Below are positions 53,803 through 63,264 of a stretch of DNA of 64,000 nucleotides, in pieces. The stretch lies in NCBI RefSeq assembly GCF_017833415.1, contig NZ_JAFICC010000010.1:1-64000 (forward strand). Reading direction: 5' to 3'. The DNA is from Flavobacterium sp. 1355. Its GTDB lineage: Bacteria; Bacteroidota; Bacteroidia; Flavobacteriales; Flavobacteriaceae. A model generated the notes under the pieces. The model did not search any database and was not told the origin of the DNA. It saw only the letters and a list, made by a program, of their open reading frames with translations. How positions within the stretch are numbered: position 1 is the stretch's first letter; every line of letters begins with the position of its first letter. The position numbers and the translations under genes were made by a program.

Positions 53803-53838
53803 TTATTGCATTAACTCAAATTATTGCACTAGCTCAAA
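53803..53838. repeat. 18-bp tandem duplication at the end of the GH3 gene
   Basis: TTATTGCATTAACTCAAA (53803-53820) is followed directly by TTATTGCACTAGCTCAAA (53821-53838). The second copy encodes the last residues FELVQ and stop of the GH3 protein. The first would encode FELMQ and stop. Confidence 0.8.
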
Positions 53839-56049
53839 GTCCGATTTTAATTTTATATCTGCTGATGAAGCTCCGATCATTAGCTCAAAATCTCCCGGTT
53901 CAGCGTTCCATTCCAACTTATCATTATAGAAAGAAAGTTTTTCTTTATCGATCGTAAACTCAATAGTTTTAGATTCTCCTGCGTTTAATTTTACTTTCTG
54001 GAAGTCTCTTAATTCTAAAACTGGTCTCACTACAGAGCCAAATTTGTCTTTCAGATACAATTGAACTACTTCTTCTCCGGCTACTTTTCCAACATTAGAT
54101 AATTGAAATGATACTTTTATAGTTTCGTTACTTTTAATTTTTACTGAAGATAATTTCAATCCTGAATAATCAAATTTTGTGTAACTCAATCCGTAACCAA
54201 AAGGAAATTTTGGTGAGTTTTTTAAATCGATATAAGAAGAAACATATCCTTTGGCATTATCGTCGGGAGCTGGTCTGCCGGTGCTAAAATGATTGTAATA
54301 AATTGGTATCTGCCCTACTTCTCTCGGGAAAGTCATTGGTAATTTCCCAGAAGGGTTATAATCTCCGAATAAGACATTAGCAATAGCATTTCCTGCTTCG
54401 GTTCCTAACCACCATGTATATACAATTGCAGGAACATTATCTGCTGTCCAGTTAAAAATAAGCGGCCTTCCTGCGTTTACCAAAACTACAACTGGTTTTC
54501 CTGTTGCCTGAATTGCTTTTACCAAGTCTTCCTGTACGCCCGGTAAATGCAAATCACTTCTGCTTTTTGCTTCTCCGCTCATGTCGCGTCTCTCTCCAAT
54601 ACTCAAAATAACAACGTCTGCCTGTTTTGCTGTTGCAACCGCTTCGGCAAAGCCATCTTTATTATCTCCGTCAACTTCACAGCCTTTGGCATAAAGTAAT
54701 TTTGTGTTTTTTCCTACTTTGTTTTGTAAACCATCCCATTGTGAAACGACCCATTTATCATAATCCACATCTGGTAATTCTACTGACCAGAATCCCATAT
54801 TGGCTTTATATTCTTTTACCATTGGCCCGATAAAGGCAATTGTTTTTAGATTTTTAGAAAGTGGTAATGTCTGGTTATCATTCTTTAATAATACAATACT
54901 TTTTTCGGCTACTTCCAGTGCTGCTTTTCTGTTTTCCGGATTATTAAGTACTTTTTCAGCTCTTTTTTCATCTGAATATTTATATGGATTTTCAAATAAT
55001 CCTAATTCAAATTTCTTGCGCAGGATACGTTTTACTGCATCATCAATTAAATCAACAGAAACTTTTCCTTCTTTGACCAATTCGGCCAGATTATATCGGT
55101 AAGCATTACTTTCCATATCCATGTCGCTCCCTGCAGTTATGGCAGAATATGCAGCGGCTTTAAGGTCTTTTGAGTAACCGTGTGCTACCATTTCTCCAAT
55201 AGACCCCCAGTCTGAAACTACAAACCCCTGAAAGTTCCATTTTCCTTTTAAGATATCTCTTTGCAAATGCACATTTCCTGTTGCCGGTATTCCGTTCAGA
55301 TCATTAAATGAATTCATAAACGTTGCAGCGCCAGCATCAAGAGCTGCTTTAAACGGAGGTAAATAGGTTTCAAACAACATTCTTTCGCTCATGTCAACAG
55401 AGTTATAATCTCTTCCGCCTGTAGCGGCTCCGTATGCTGCAAAGTGTTTTACACAAGCCATAACAGAATTTAAATCTCCTAATTTATTGCCCTGAAATCC
55501 TTTTACTCTTGCATAAGCAATTTTAGATCCCAGATAAGTATCTTCACCGGCGCCTTCCATCACTCTGCCCCAACGCGGATCACGGCCAATATCTACCATA
55601 GGTGCAAATGTCCAGTGAATACCGCTTGCTGCAGCTTCTGTTGCTGCAACTCTTGCTGCTAATTCAATTGCAGCTAAGTCCCAGCTTGCCGCTTCTGCTA
55701 ACGGAATTGGAAAGGTTGTTTTGTATCCGTGAATAACGTCCTGACCAAATAACAACGGAATTTTAAGTCGTGACTGCATTGCCAGTTCCTGATATTGTCT
55801 GGTATATTTTGTTCCGATAATATTAAGCATAGAACCTATTAATCCTGACTTTATTTCGGCTTGCTTGTTTGGGTTTATGGTTATTGGTCCCGTTGCAGAA
55901 TTATCTCCTGTGTACTGATTAAGCTGACCAATTTTTTCTTCAAGCGTCATTTTCTTCAATAAATCATTTACTTTTTGATCTATCGTTTGTTGTTGCGCTA
56001 CCGAAAATAAGGAAACCATCAACAGGGTAATTGTTGTTATTTTCTTCAT
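53821..56049 (-). CDS. GH3 beta-glucosidase, BglX type, exported
   Basis: This 742-residue protein has a signal peptide (MKKITTITLLMVSLFSVAQQ), the GH3 N-terminal barrel with nucleophile Asp280 in NFQGFVVSDWGS, HWTFAPMVDIGRDPRWGRV, KHFAAYGAATGGRDY, a C-terminal GH3 domain (RPLIFNWTADNVPAIVY, FGYGLSYTKF) and a fibronectin-like end. It releases glucose from short beta-glucans, probably in the periplasm. It is the last gene of the minus-strand glucan locus, 13 bases after the GH30 gene. Confidence 0.95.
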   Translation of the reverse strand: MKKITTITLLMVSLFSVAQQQTIDQKVNDLLKKMTLEEKIGQLNQYTGDNSATGPITINPNKQAEIKSGLIGSMLNIIGTKYTRQYQELAMQSRLKIPLLFGQDVIHGYKTTFPIPLAEAASWDLAAIELAARVAATEAAASGIHWTFAPMVDIGRDPRWGRVMEGAGEDTYLGSKIAYARVKGFQGNKLGDLNSVMACVKHFAAYGAATGGRDYNSVDMSERMLFETYLPPFKAALDAGAATFMNSFNDLNGIPATGNVHLQRDILKGKWNFQGFVVSDWGSIGEMVAHGYSKDLKAAAYSAITAGSDMDMESNAYRYNLAELVKEGKVSVDLIDDAVKRILRKKFELGLFENPYKYSDEKRAEKVLNNPENRKAALEVAEKSIVLLKNDNQTLPLSKNLKTIAFIGPMVKEYKANMGFWSVELPDVDYDKWVVSQWDGLQNKVGKNTKLLYAKGCEVDGDNKDGFAEAVATAKQADVVILSIGERRDMSGEAKSRSDLHLPGVQEDLVKAIQATGKPVVVLVNAGRPLIFNWTADNVPAIVYTWWLGTEAGNAIANVLFGDYNPSGKLPMTFPREVGQIPIYYNHFSTGRPAPDDNAKGYVSSYIDLKNSPKFPFGYGLSYTKFDYSGLKLSSVKIKSNETIKVSFQLSNVGKVAGEEVVQLYLKDKFGSVVRPVLELRDFQKVKLNAGESKTIEFTIDKEKLSFYNDKLEWNAEPGDFELMIGASSADIKLKSDFELVQ

Positions 56050-56062
56050 ATTTTAATTTTGA

Positions 56063-57490
56063 TTACCAAACGTAAGTTGCTACAGAACCTGCATTTAATG
56101 ATGTTAAAACTTGTTTTTGATTGTATTTTATATTGAATGTTTCTGTGGCATTTCCATCGTTCTCTACAATAAGAACAATTTTTCCTTTTGGAGTTTTAAA
56201 TGCTACATTATATAAATTCCCGCTAATATTACTTCCTATTCTAACTGATCCTTCCGGAACAAATTTTGAAGCATGCCCAATTATATAATAACCGACTTCT
56301 CTTTTTATATTCTGATTTTGATCAATCATCAAAGCTCCTTTACAAGTCGAACATCCTCCTGGTGTAAATGGTTTGTAGAATTCATCATTTGCTAATCCCC
56401 ATGAAAGTGCATTTTTGCTCCAGTTACGCATTGAACCGATCACAACATTTTTTACACTCCATTTTAAATCCGACTCAAAACTGCTTCCTGATCCTGTATA
56501 TTGTTCTGTAAAGTATAAATCTTTGTTTGGGTAAGCGTCGTGAACTTTACTCAAAGCGCTAATATCTCCTTCGTATAAATGAAAGGCAGAACCAGCAACA
56601 AAAGGTAATGCTTTTGGGTCATTTAAAATTGTCAAAGGATATTCTGGTTTGTTACAATTATGATCGTATACAATAATTTTGGTTTTGATATTGGCTTTCG
56701 CGAAAGCGGGTCCTAAATTAATCTTGATAAATTCTGCCTGCTGTTCAGCCAACATCAATAAACTCGGGTTATTTCCCGGGTGCAATGGTTCATTTTGAGG
56801 TGTAATTGCATCAATAGTAATGCCATGTGATTTCATTGCCTGAATATATTTTACAAAATATTCTGCGTACACCTGATGGTATTTTGGTTGTAGGCTTCCT
56901 CCTTTTGAACTTCCGTTATCTTTCATCCAAACGGGAGGTGACCATGGCGATCCCATTATTTTTATATTTGGATTTATTGCCAAAATTTCTTTTAAAACAG
57001 GTATAACATCATTTAAATCGGGTCCAAGATTAAAGTGCTCGAGTTTTAAATCTGTTTGACCTTCTGGCATATCATCATACGAAAAAACTTTTTCATTCAA
57101 ATCAGAAGCACCAATACTGATACGTAAATAACTTAATCCGATTGCATTTTCTTTTCTGGAAAACAACTCCTGAAGTAAGGCTTCTCTTTTTGATTTTTCG
57201 AGTTTCAAAATTGCCTGAGCGCTTCCGCCCGTTAATGAAAAACCGAAACCCTCAATTGTTTGAAATTTTTGAGATGGGTTTACTTCAATAGTCTGGTTAG
57301 AATTCGGGTCAGCATTAAAAACCAAATCGGTTTGTTTTTGAAGTTTAGAAGACTCATCTGTGGTCGTAACCCATGCTTCTGCCTTTCCGGAAACGGATGC
57401 TGTCGTTTTTGAAGATCCGCATTTTATCTGCACTGCGATTAGAGGCAGTAAAAGTAAAATTTGGAGTTTTTTGTTGATGTTTTTTTTCAT
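56063..57490 (-). CDS. GH30 glycoside hydrolase, probable endo-beta-1,6-glucanase, lipoprotein
   Basis: This 475-residue protein has a lipobox (LIAVQIKCGSS), then the GH30 barrel (FQTIEGFGFSLTGGSAQAI, MGSPWSPPVWMKDNGS, acid/base Glu in DAITPQNEPLHPGNNPS, nucleophile Glu in DLYFTEQYTGSGSSFES) and the GH30 side sandwich ending SLNAGSVATYVW. The sequence is close to the GH30 protein at 60230-61687, so the two arose by duplication. GH30 subfamily 3 enzymes cut beta-1,6-glucan. The next gene begins one base away. Confidence 0.92.
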   Translation of the reverse strand: MKKNINKKLQILLLLPLIAVQIKCGSSKTTASVSGKAEAWVTTTDESSKLQKQTDLVFNADPNSNQTIEVNPSQKFQTIEGFGFSLTGGSAQAILKLEKSKREALLQELFSRKENAIGLSYLRISIGASDLNEKVFSYDDMPEGQTDLKLEHFNLGPDLNDVIPVLKEILAINPNIKIMGSPWSPPVWMKDNGSSKGGSLQPKYHQVYAEYFVKYIQAMKSHGITIDAITPQNEPLHPGNNPSLLMLAEQQAEFIKINLGPAFAKANIKTKIIVYDHNCNKPEYPLTILNDPKALPFVAGSAFHLYEGDISALSKVHDAYPNKDLYFTEQYTGSGSSFESDLKWSVKNVVIGSMRNWSKNALSWGLANDEFYKPFTPGGCSTCKGALMIDQNQNIKREVGYYIIGHASKFVPEGSVRIGSNISGNLYNVAFKTPKGKIVLIVENDGNATETFNIKYNQKQVLTSLNAGSVATYVW

Positions 57491-57491
57491 T

Positions 57492-58331
57492 TTAATCTAT
57501 TTCTATTAAAACAGGTAAATGATCTGAAGGATATTTTAAATCTTTAGAATCACTTAAAACTGCATGTTTTTTAACCCTTAGCCTGCTATCTTTTGAAATG
57601 AAAATATAGTCTATAAGCAAGTTAACGGGTTGATTATGGTTGAAATTATTGAATGTTCCTGCTGGTCCGAATGGCTTTTCCTGAGATATATCTCTTGTAT
57701 CATCCATTACTTTTTTTATTTCTAAAATCTGTGGTGTGTCTGGTTCTGAATTGAAATCACCCATTAAAAAAGCAGGATATTTTTTAGTGTTTAATTCTTT
57801 GATTTTCGATAACACGAGCTGCACTCCTTTTATTCTTGCCTGCTCACCAACATGATCGAGATGAATGTTGAAAACCCAAAATGTTTGTTTTGTTTTCAAA
57901 TCTTTAAAAAGACCGTATGTACACACCCTATTGCAGGCAGCGTCCCAGCCTCGGGAAACCAGATTAGGTGTTTCTGATAACCAAAATGTATTTGATTCAA
58001 GAACTTTAAAACGATCTTTTTTGTAATAAATCGTACAGGCTTCCCCGGTTCCGCCTTCTTCTCTCCCTATTCCAAATCTGTTGTAATCTGATAAAACCGA
58101 TGCGATGTCTAGTACCTGATTTGGTGTTGCTTCCTGAACTCCAAAGATATCCGGGCTGTAAAATTGAATTTGGCTGGTAAAAAAGTCCTTCCGGTTTGGC
58201 CATGCATTTTCTCCGTCTGAAGCTACATCCAAACGAATATTATAGGTCATCATTTTTAAATTCTGACCATAGAATGAGTAGCTTGCAAAAAGCAGCATGA
58301 GTACCGAAACAATAATTTTTATTTTTTTCAT
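57492..58331 (-). CDS. Exported endonuclease/exonuclease/phosphatase-family hydrolase
   Basis: This 279-residue protein has a signal peptide (IIVSVLMLLFASYSFYGQ) and the EEP motifs MMTYNIRLD, DIFGVQEATPNQV, FNIHLDHVGEQAR, LMGDFNSEPDTP and YPSDHLPVLIEI. EEP proteins are common in polysaccharide loci of Bacteroidota, where their substrate is mostly unknown; phosphodiester or sugar-phosphate cleavage is possible. It is one base from the GH30 gene, so it is surely part of the same operon. Confidence 0.9.
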   Translation of the reverse strand: MKKIKIIVSVLMLLFASYSFYGQNLKMMTYNIRLDVASDGENAWPNRKDFFTSQIQFYSPDIFGVQEATPNQVLDIASVLSDYNRFGIGREEGGTGEACTIYYKKDRFKVLESNTFWLSETPNLVSRGWDAACNRVCTYGLFKDLKTKQTFWVFNIHLDHVGEQARIKGVQLVLSKIKELNTKKYPAFLMGDFNSEPDTPQILEIKKVMDDTRDISQEKPFGPAGTFNNFNHNQPVNLLIDYIFISKDSRLRVKKHAVLSDSKDLKYPSDHLPVLIEID

Positions 58332-58452
58332 GTTTAAAAAATTTATTCCTCAAAGCTAGTATTTAAATGTTCCTTTGAAGAAAGCTCATCTTTTAAAAAA
58401 ATGTTAATTATAAGTTTAAACTTACTTTAACGTTTGTGTTAATTGCTCTAAT

Positions 58453-60198
58453 TTATTTTTTGCTTTTTTTACTTTCTTTAAATTGAAAATAATTCAGATT
58501 GAATCCTCCTTTATCAAAAACAATTTTGATTTTGTTCGATCCTTTATTTAATAGAACTCCGGATAGAATAACTGTTTTCCATGAATCAGTTCCTCCTGTT
58601 GCCGGAAGTGCAATACTATCGGTTTTTAAATCATTGGTTTCTAAATGAAGTTTTCCTTCATTTTCTGCAGCATATCGAATTGTCAAATCGTAATTATTTT
58701 TCTTAGGAACTTGTACAGTATATTGAAGCCATTCTCCATCTTCAATAAATGAAACCTGATATCCATTTGATCCTGCATCTTTGCATGGTAAAATATCAAC
58801 ACCATCATTTCTCATGGTATTTCCTTTATTCCATTGGTCAAAAGTTCCTGTTGCAACTTTGTAGTTTACAAAATCCTTATCTGAATATGCATAACCGTTT
58901 GTTCCTAAATCATAATGTGTTGCAGAAATTTTTCCGGGAATTGTATGTTTTTTGTATGGTTTAGTATCATTTGTCTGTACTTGTCTAAACATGGCATCAA
59001 TTACGTCTGGTTTTACGGTCACGTTTTCCATTTTATAATTGTCCGCCATTTTCATCAAAGCTTTTTTAGCAAAATCCTGAGATGGTTTTTGCCCGCCATC
59101 CTTCCAGTATTTTAGCAATACATCATACTCTGGAATTTTGGTAACAGAAGTAACACCTGCAATGTTTTCGATTTTTTTCATTGGCCAAAAAGCCCATCCT
59201 ATGTTGTTAGTTTCAACAAGTGTCAGTGCATCTTTAAACCAAACATTAGAGTTTTCGCCGCTTTCTCCCAACCAGATCGGAACATTATATTGTGTTCTGT
59301 AATCCAGCATCTTTTGTATTGATTCTTTGTCATTGTAGTTCCAATATTTATGAAAACTTAATGCTATATTTTCGTCCCATAACGGGAAAATTCCGTTGTA
59401 GTTATTTCCCCAGCAATTTCCTTCAATTATAACTAAATGGTTTGTGTCAACTTCACGAATTGCTTTTGTAACGGCTACCATTAAATCTCTCAAAGGTCCG
59501 TTTGAGTTTTCATCGCAGCCATTCTTATTTGTTCCGGTAAAATTCCAGTTTGGCTCATTGATGATATCGTATCCCCCAATCCATGGATTATCTCTGTAAC
59601 GTGCAGCCAGTTTTTTCCATAGAGCAATCATTTTTTTCTGATTGGCTTCGCTTTCCCAAAGAGAGGGCTTTGTAGTGTCATAGTCCGAAATCGCAGCATC
59701 ATTTCCCTGTCCGCCCGGGGCAGCATGTAAATCTAAAATAAGGTAAATTTTATTTTCTTCACACCATTTTAAAAGGTTGTCTGTCATGGTAAAACCTTCC
59801 TCAATCCAGGTTATTTCATTATTTTTTTCTGCTTCAATTGGTGGCGTATATAAATTATAATGCATTGGCAAACGAATTGAGTTAAATCCCCAGGCCGCTA
59901 ATGAGTCAACGTCTCTTTTTGTAATTCCGTTTGCTTTGTATTCCGCATAAAATTCTTTTGTTCCCTGTTCCCCAATAACATCCTGAATTTTTTGTTTAAT
60001 CTGGTATTGCGGACTTGCAAATGACTGAGTCTGCATCATATATCCTTCCTGCACCATCCATCCGCCAAGTCCTAACCCGCGTAATATGATGTTGTTTCCA
60101 TTTGCGTCAACAATTTTTTGTCCATCTCTGTGTAAAAACCCCTGCCCGAAAGAAGCTATCGAAACCAAAAGCTGCACTATTATGATGATCTTCTTCAT
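58453..60198 (-). CDS. GH5 glycoside hydrolase with C-terminal CBM6-like domain
   Basis: This 581-residue protein has a signal peptide (MKKIIIIVQLLVSIASFGQ), a GH5 barrel (ILRGLGLGGWMVQEGYM, acid/base Glu in GGYDIINEPNWN, nucleophile Glu in VPIWLGESGEN) and a C-terminal beta-sandwich (about 440-575; FIEDGEWLQYTVQVP, GGFNLNYFQF) like CBM6. The barrel resembles exo-1,3-glucanase or cellulase types of GH5. In this locus a beta-glucan substrate is likely. A gap of 121 bases separates it from the EEP gene; no terminator is seen there. Confidence 0.9.
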   Translation of the reverse strand: MKKIIIIVQLLVSIASFGQGFLHRDGQKIVDANGNNIILRGLGLGGWMVQEGYMMQTQSFASPQYQIKQKIQDVIGEQGTKEFYAEYKANGITKRDVDSLAAWGFNSIRLPMHYNLYTPPIEAEKNNEITWIEEGFTMTDNLLKWCEENKIYLILDLHAAPGGQGNDAAISDYDTTKPSLWESEANQKKMIALWKKLAARYRDNPWIGGYDIINEPNWNFTGTNKNGCDENSNGPLRDLMVAVTKAIREVDTNHLVIIEGNCWGNNYNGIFPLWDENIALSFHKYWNYNDKESIQKMLDYRTQYNVPIWLGESGENSNVWFKDALTLVETNNIGWAFWPMKKIENIAGVTSVTKIPEYDVLLKYWKDGGQKPSQDFAKKALMKMADNYKMENVTVKPDVIDAMFRQVQTNDTKPYKKHTIPGKISATHYDLGTNGYAYSDKDFVNYKVATGTFDQWNKGNTMRNDGVDILPCKDAGSNGYQVSFIEDGEWLQYTVQVPKKNNYDLTIRYAAENEGKLHLETNDLKTDSIALPATGGTDSWKTVILSGVLLNKGSNKIKIVFDKGGFNLNYFQFKESKKSKK

Positions 60199-60229
60199 TT
60201 TAATAAAACTTTTAAATAATTAATTTGTA

Positions 60230-61687
60230 TTACTTCCAGGTATAAGTCCCTACAGAACCAGCCTCTAAAGAAGTTGTTACCCACTTACCATTGTATTTAA
60301 TATTAAAATTCTGTGTGCTCGATCCGTCATTTACAGCAATTAATACTTTAGTTCCTGTTGGAGTAATAAAGGCAACATTTTGTAAATCTCCGCCTGAATT
60401 ACTGCCAATTCTAATAGAACCCATTGGAACAAATTTTGACGCGTGAGCAATAATATAATATGCTACATTTCGCTGAAAATTTTCACTTGATGTTATTGTA
60501 ATTGCTCCCTTGCACATAGTACAGCCTCCAGTAGTATGAGGTCCAAAAGCAGCGTTGTTGGCCACGTTCCATTCTAATGCATTTTTGCTCCAATTACGCA
60601 TAGAGCCAATAACTACATTACGAACATGCCATTTTAAATCTCCGCCAAAATCTCCTTCTGAAGAAGTCCATTGCTCTGTGAAGTATACATTTTTTGTTGG
60701 GTAGGAATTATAAACATTTGAAAGTGCGCTGATGTCTCCTGCATATAAGTGAAATGCTGAACCATCTACAAAAGGAAAAGCGTCTGCGTCTGCCAAAATA
60801 GCTTTTGGATAATTTGGATTATCACAATTATGATCATATGCAATAATTTTTGTCGTAATATTTGCAGCAGCAAATGCAGGGCCTAAATTATTTTTTATAA
60901 AATTGGTTTGTTCGACGGCAGACATTTCCATACTTGGGTTATTTCCTCCGTGCAACGGTTCATTTTGAGGTGTAATAGCATCTATAGTAATTCCCTCAGC
61001 TTTCATTTGCTGAATATATTTTACAAAATATTTTGCATAAACATCATAATATTGTGTTTGCAAATGCCCTCCGATAAAATCATTTTTGTCTTTCATCCAA
61101 AGCGGAGCTGACCATGGGGTTGCTAAAATTTTTATGTTGGGATTGATTACCAAAATTTCTTTTAAAAGAGCGATGACCCCATTCTTATCTTTATCTAAAC
61201 TAAATTTTGCTAAACTTAGATCGGTATCGCCGGTAGGAATGTCATCATATGTAAAAGGTGCAGCATTTAAATCTGATGCACCAACACTTATTCTTAGATA
61301 ACTTATACTAATACCATTGGTTCCGGAACCAAATAATTCCTGCAAAAGAGCACTTTTTTTGGAAGCTGATAATTGATTTATTACTTCTGCACTTCCGCCA
61401 GTCAAAGTGTATCCAAACCCATCAATTGTTTGATATTTCTGAGATTCATTGACTTCGATGTTAGTATATCCATTGCTTGTTGTAGTAAATCCTAAGTTTC
61501 CTGCTTGTTTCTTTAGTAAAACACTTTGGTCTGATTTTGTGAGCCAAAAATCTACATCATTAGTTACGACAACTGGAGGTGTTACAGGAGGATCCTGTTC
61601 AACAGCATCATTCGATGTGGAACAGCTTGTCTGAGCAAATAGTATTGCTGCAAAGAATAATGGCTTTATTGTATCTTTAAATTTCAT
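60230..61687 (-). CDS. GH30 glycoside hydrolase, probable endo-beta-1,6-glucanase, lipoprotein
   Basis: This 485-residue protein has a lipobox (AAILFAQTSCSTS) and a Pro/Val-rich linker, then GH30 motifs: YQTIDGFGYTLTGGSAEV, ILATPWSAPLWMKDKND, DAITPQNEPLHGGNNPS and VYFTEQWTSSEGDF, and the end SLEAGSVGTYTWK. It is a close paralogue of the protein at 56063-57490. A lipoprotein facing outward would fit an endo-acting enzyme that cuts long chains before uptake. Confidence 0.92.
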   Translation of the reverse strand: MKFKDTIKPLFFAAILFAQTSCSTSNDAVEQDPPVTPPVVVTNDVDFWLTKSDQSVLLKKQAGNLGFTTTSNGYTNIEVNESQKYQTIDGFGYTLTGGSAEVINQLSASKKSALLQELFGSGTNGISISYLRISVGASDLNAAPFTYDDIPTGDTDLSLAKFSLDKDKNGVIALLKEILVINPNIKILATPWSAPLWMKDKNDFIGGHLQTQYYDVYAKYFVKYIQQMKAEGITIDAITPQNEPLHGGNNPSMEMSAVEQTNFIKNNLGPAFAAANITTKIIAYDHNCDNPNYPKAILADADAFPFVDGSAFHLYAGDISALSNVYNSYPTKNVYFTEQWTSSEGDFGGDLKWHVRNVVIGSMRNWSKNALEWNVANNAAFGPHTTGGCTMCKGAITITSSENFQRNVAYYIIAHASKFVPMGSIRIGSNSGGDLQNVAFITPTGTKVLIAVNDGSSTQNFNIKYNGKWVTTSLEAGSVGTYTWK

Positions 61688-61713
61688 TTTTATGGTTTTT
61701 AGTTAATTGCGCC

Positions 61714-63174
61714 TTAGTATACAATAGTTTGTATAGCATGTGCGGGAATAGTTATAGTTGTATTTTGAGCGTCTAGTGATAAATTATACACAACTTCCTT
61801 TTCTGACTGATTCATAACAATGGTGGTAATTGTTTTATCAGGGTTTTTAAATGAAGTGCTTATTAGTATTTTATCACTTACAGTTTCGTGTATTCTTTTT
61901 GCATTTGGCTGAATGAATTTTGAAAAATGTCCGATATAATAATACATTGGTGTATAAATCAATTCGTCTTTTGTGATATCTGCGTGAATCGGAGCAAAAC
62001 AAAAATTGCCGACATGGTTAGGTCCTCCGTTTTGATCGAGAAGGATATTCCAGTCTGTCCAGCCTACAGTTCCGTTGTTGAAATCATTTATCATGTTAAG
62101 ACCATAACGTTCTGCATTTCCCCAAAACTGAAATTTTGAAGCGTCAAATTTTTCAATGCAGCCTTCTGTAAAAAGTAAGTTTTTATTGGGGAAAGTTTTG
62201 TGCACCTCGCCTACTGATTCAAATTTCGGAGTTCCACCGTTCCAGGTTTCATACCAATGAAATCCAATTCCCCATGCATATTTTGAAACTTCGGGATCCG
62301 AGAAAATGAGATTGGCTCTTTTAGTTAACATATCTCCCCGGTTATGATCCCAAATGATAACTTTTTTGGTGCCAAGTCCTTCTTTTTCTAAAGTTGGCCC
62401 AAGAAAATTCTTAAGAAAGTCTCTTTCTGCTTCAGGCGTATAAATGCAAGACTCCCACCTTTGCCTGGCCATTGGTTCGTTTTGAATCGTCAATCCCCAT
62501 ACAGGAATGCCTTCTTTTTCGTATGCCTTAATAAATTTAACATAGTAATTGGCCCAGGATTGTGAAAATTCAGGCAATAAAACGCCGCCATGCAAAATAT
62601 CATTATTGTCTTTCATGAAAGCTGGGGGACTCCACGGACTAACGTATAAAGTTAATTTGCCGCCGGCTGTTTCAATTGCTCTTTTTAATAATGGGATTCT
62701 ATATTTTCTATCGTGATCAATATTGAATGTTTTTAAGTCTTTGTCACCTTCCTCGATGTAAGTATAACTATCACTGCTAAAATCACAGCTATGAATATTT
62801 GTTCTGGCCAAAGAATAGCCAATACCTTTATTTTTATCGTAATAAGCTGTTAGAAATTCCTGTTTTTTTTGGGGTGATAATTTTGCAAATACTTCAGCAC
62901 TTGCATCGGTAATTGCCCCGCCAATTCCCAGAAAAGTCTGATCTGTTTTTTGACTGTCAACACTAATAGAAACTGTTGAAATTGTTTGTGAAGCTGAATT
63001 TAAAATTGAATTGTTGGATAATGATAAACGTAAATTGGTATTTTCTGCAGTAGTGTATACAGTAAGTTTTTTTGATTTAGATGCAGAGACAGTCGTATCT
63101 ACAATTTTAGATGAAGAACAACTTAATTGTAAAATTAATATTGGAACTATTAAGATTCTATTTATATGTTTCAT
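61714..63174 (-). CDS. GH30 glycoside hydrolase, second type, lipoprotein
   Basis: This 486-residue protein has a lipobox (VPILILQLSCSSS), then FLGIGGAITDASAEVFAKL, LYVSPWSPPAFMKDNND, acid/base Glu in WGLTIQNEPMARQRWESC and nucleophile Glu in LLFTEGCIEKFD. It belongs to the glucosylceramidase-like branch of GH30, unlike 56063 and 60230, and is very similar to the partial gene at 63265. It may act on shorter oligosaccharides or a different linkage. Confidence 0.92.
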   Translation of the reverse strand: MKHINRILIVPILILQLSCSSSKIVDTTVSASKSKKLTVYTTAENTNLRLSLSNNSILNSASQTISTVSISVDSQKTDQTFLGIGGAITDASAEVFAKLSPQKKQEFLTAYYDKNKGIGYSLARTNIHSCDFSSDSYTYIEEGDKDLKTFNIDHDRKYRIPLLKRAIETAGGKLTLYVSPWSPPAFMKDNNDILHGGVLLPEFSQSWANYYVKFIKAYEKEGIPVWGLTIQNEPMARQRWESCIYTPEAERDFLKNFLGPTLEKEGLGTKKVIIWDHNRGDMLTKRANLIFSDPEVSKYAWGIGFHWYETWNGGTPKFESVGEVHKTFPNKNLLFTEGCIEKFDASKFQFWGNAERYGLNMINDFNNGTVGWTDWNILLDQNGGPNHVGNFCFAPIHADITKDELIYTPMYYYIGHFSKFIQPNAKRIHETVSDKILISTSFKNPDKTITTIVMNQSEKEVVYNLSLDAQNTTITIPAHAIQTIVY

Positions 63175-63264
63175 TACACTTTCAAGACAATTTTATTTAA
63201 TTAAAGTAAATTGAGGGTTAAACCGGATGATCAGATTAACCCTCTCTTACTAACTCACAAAATA

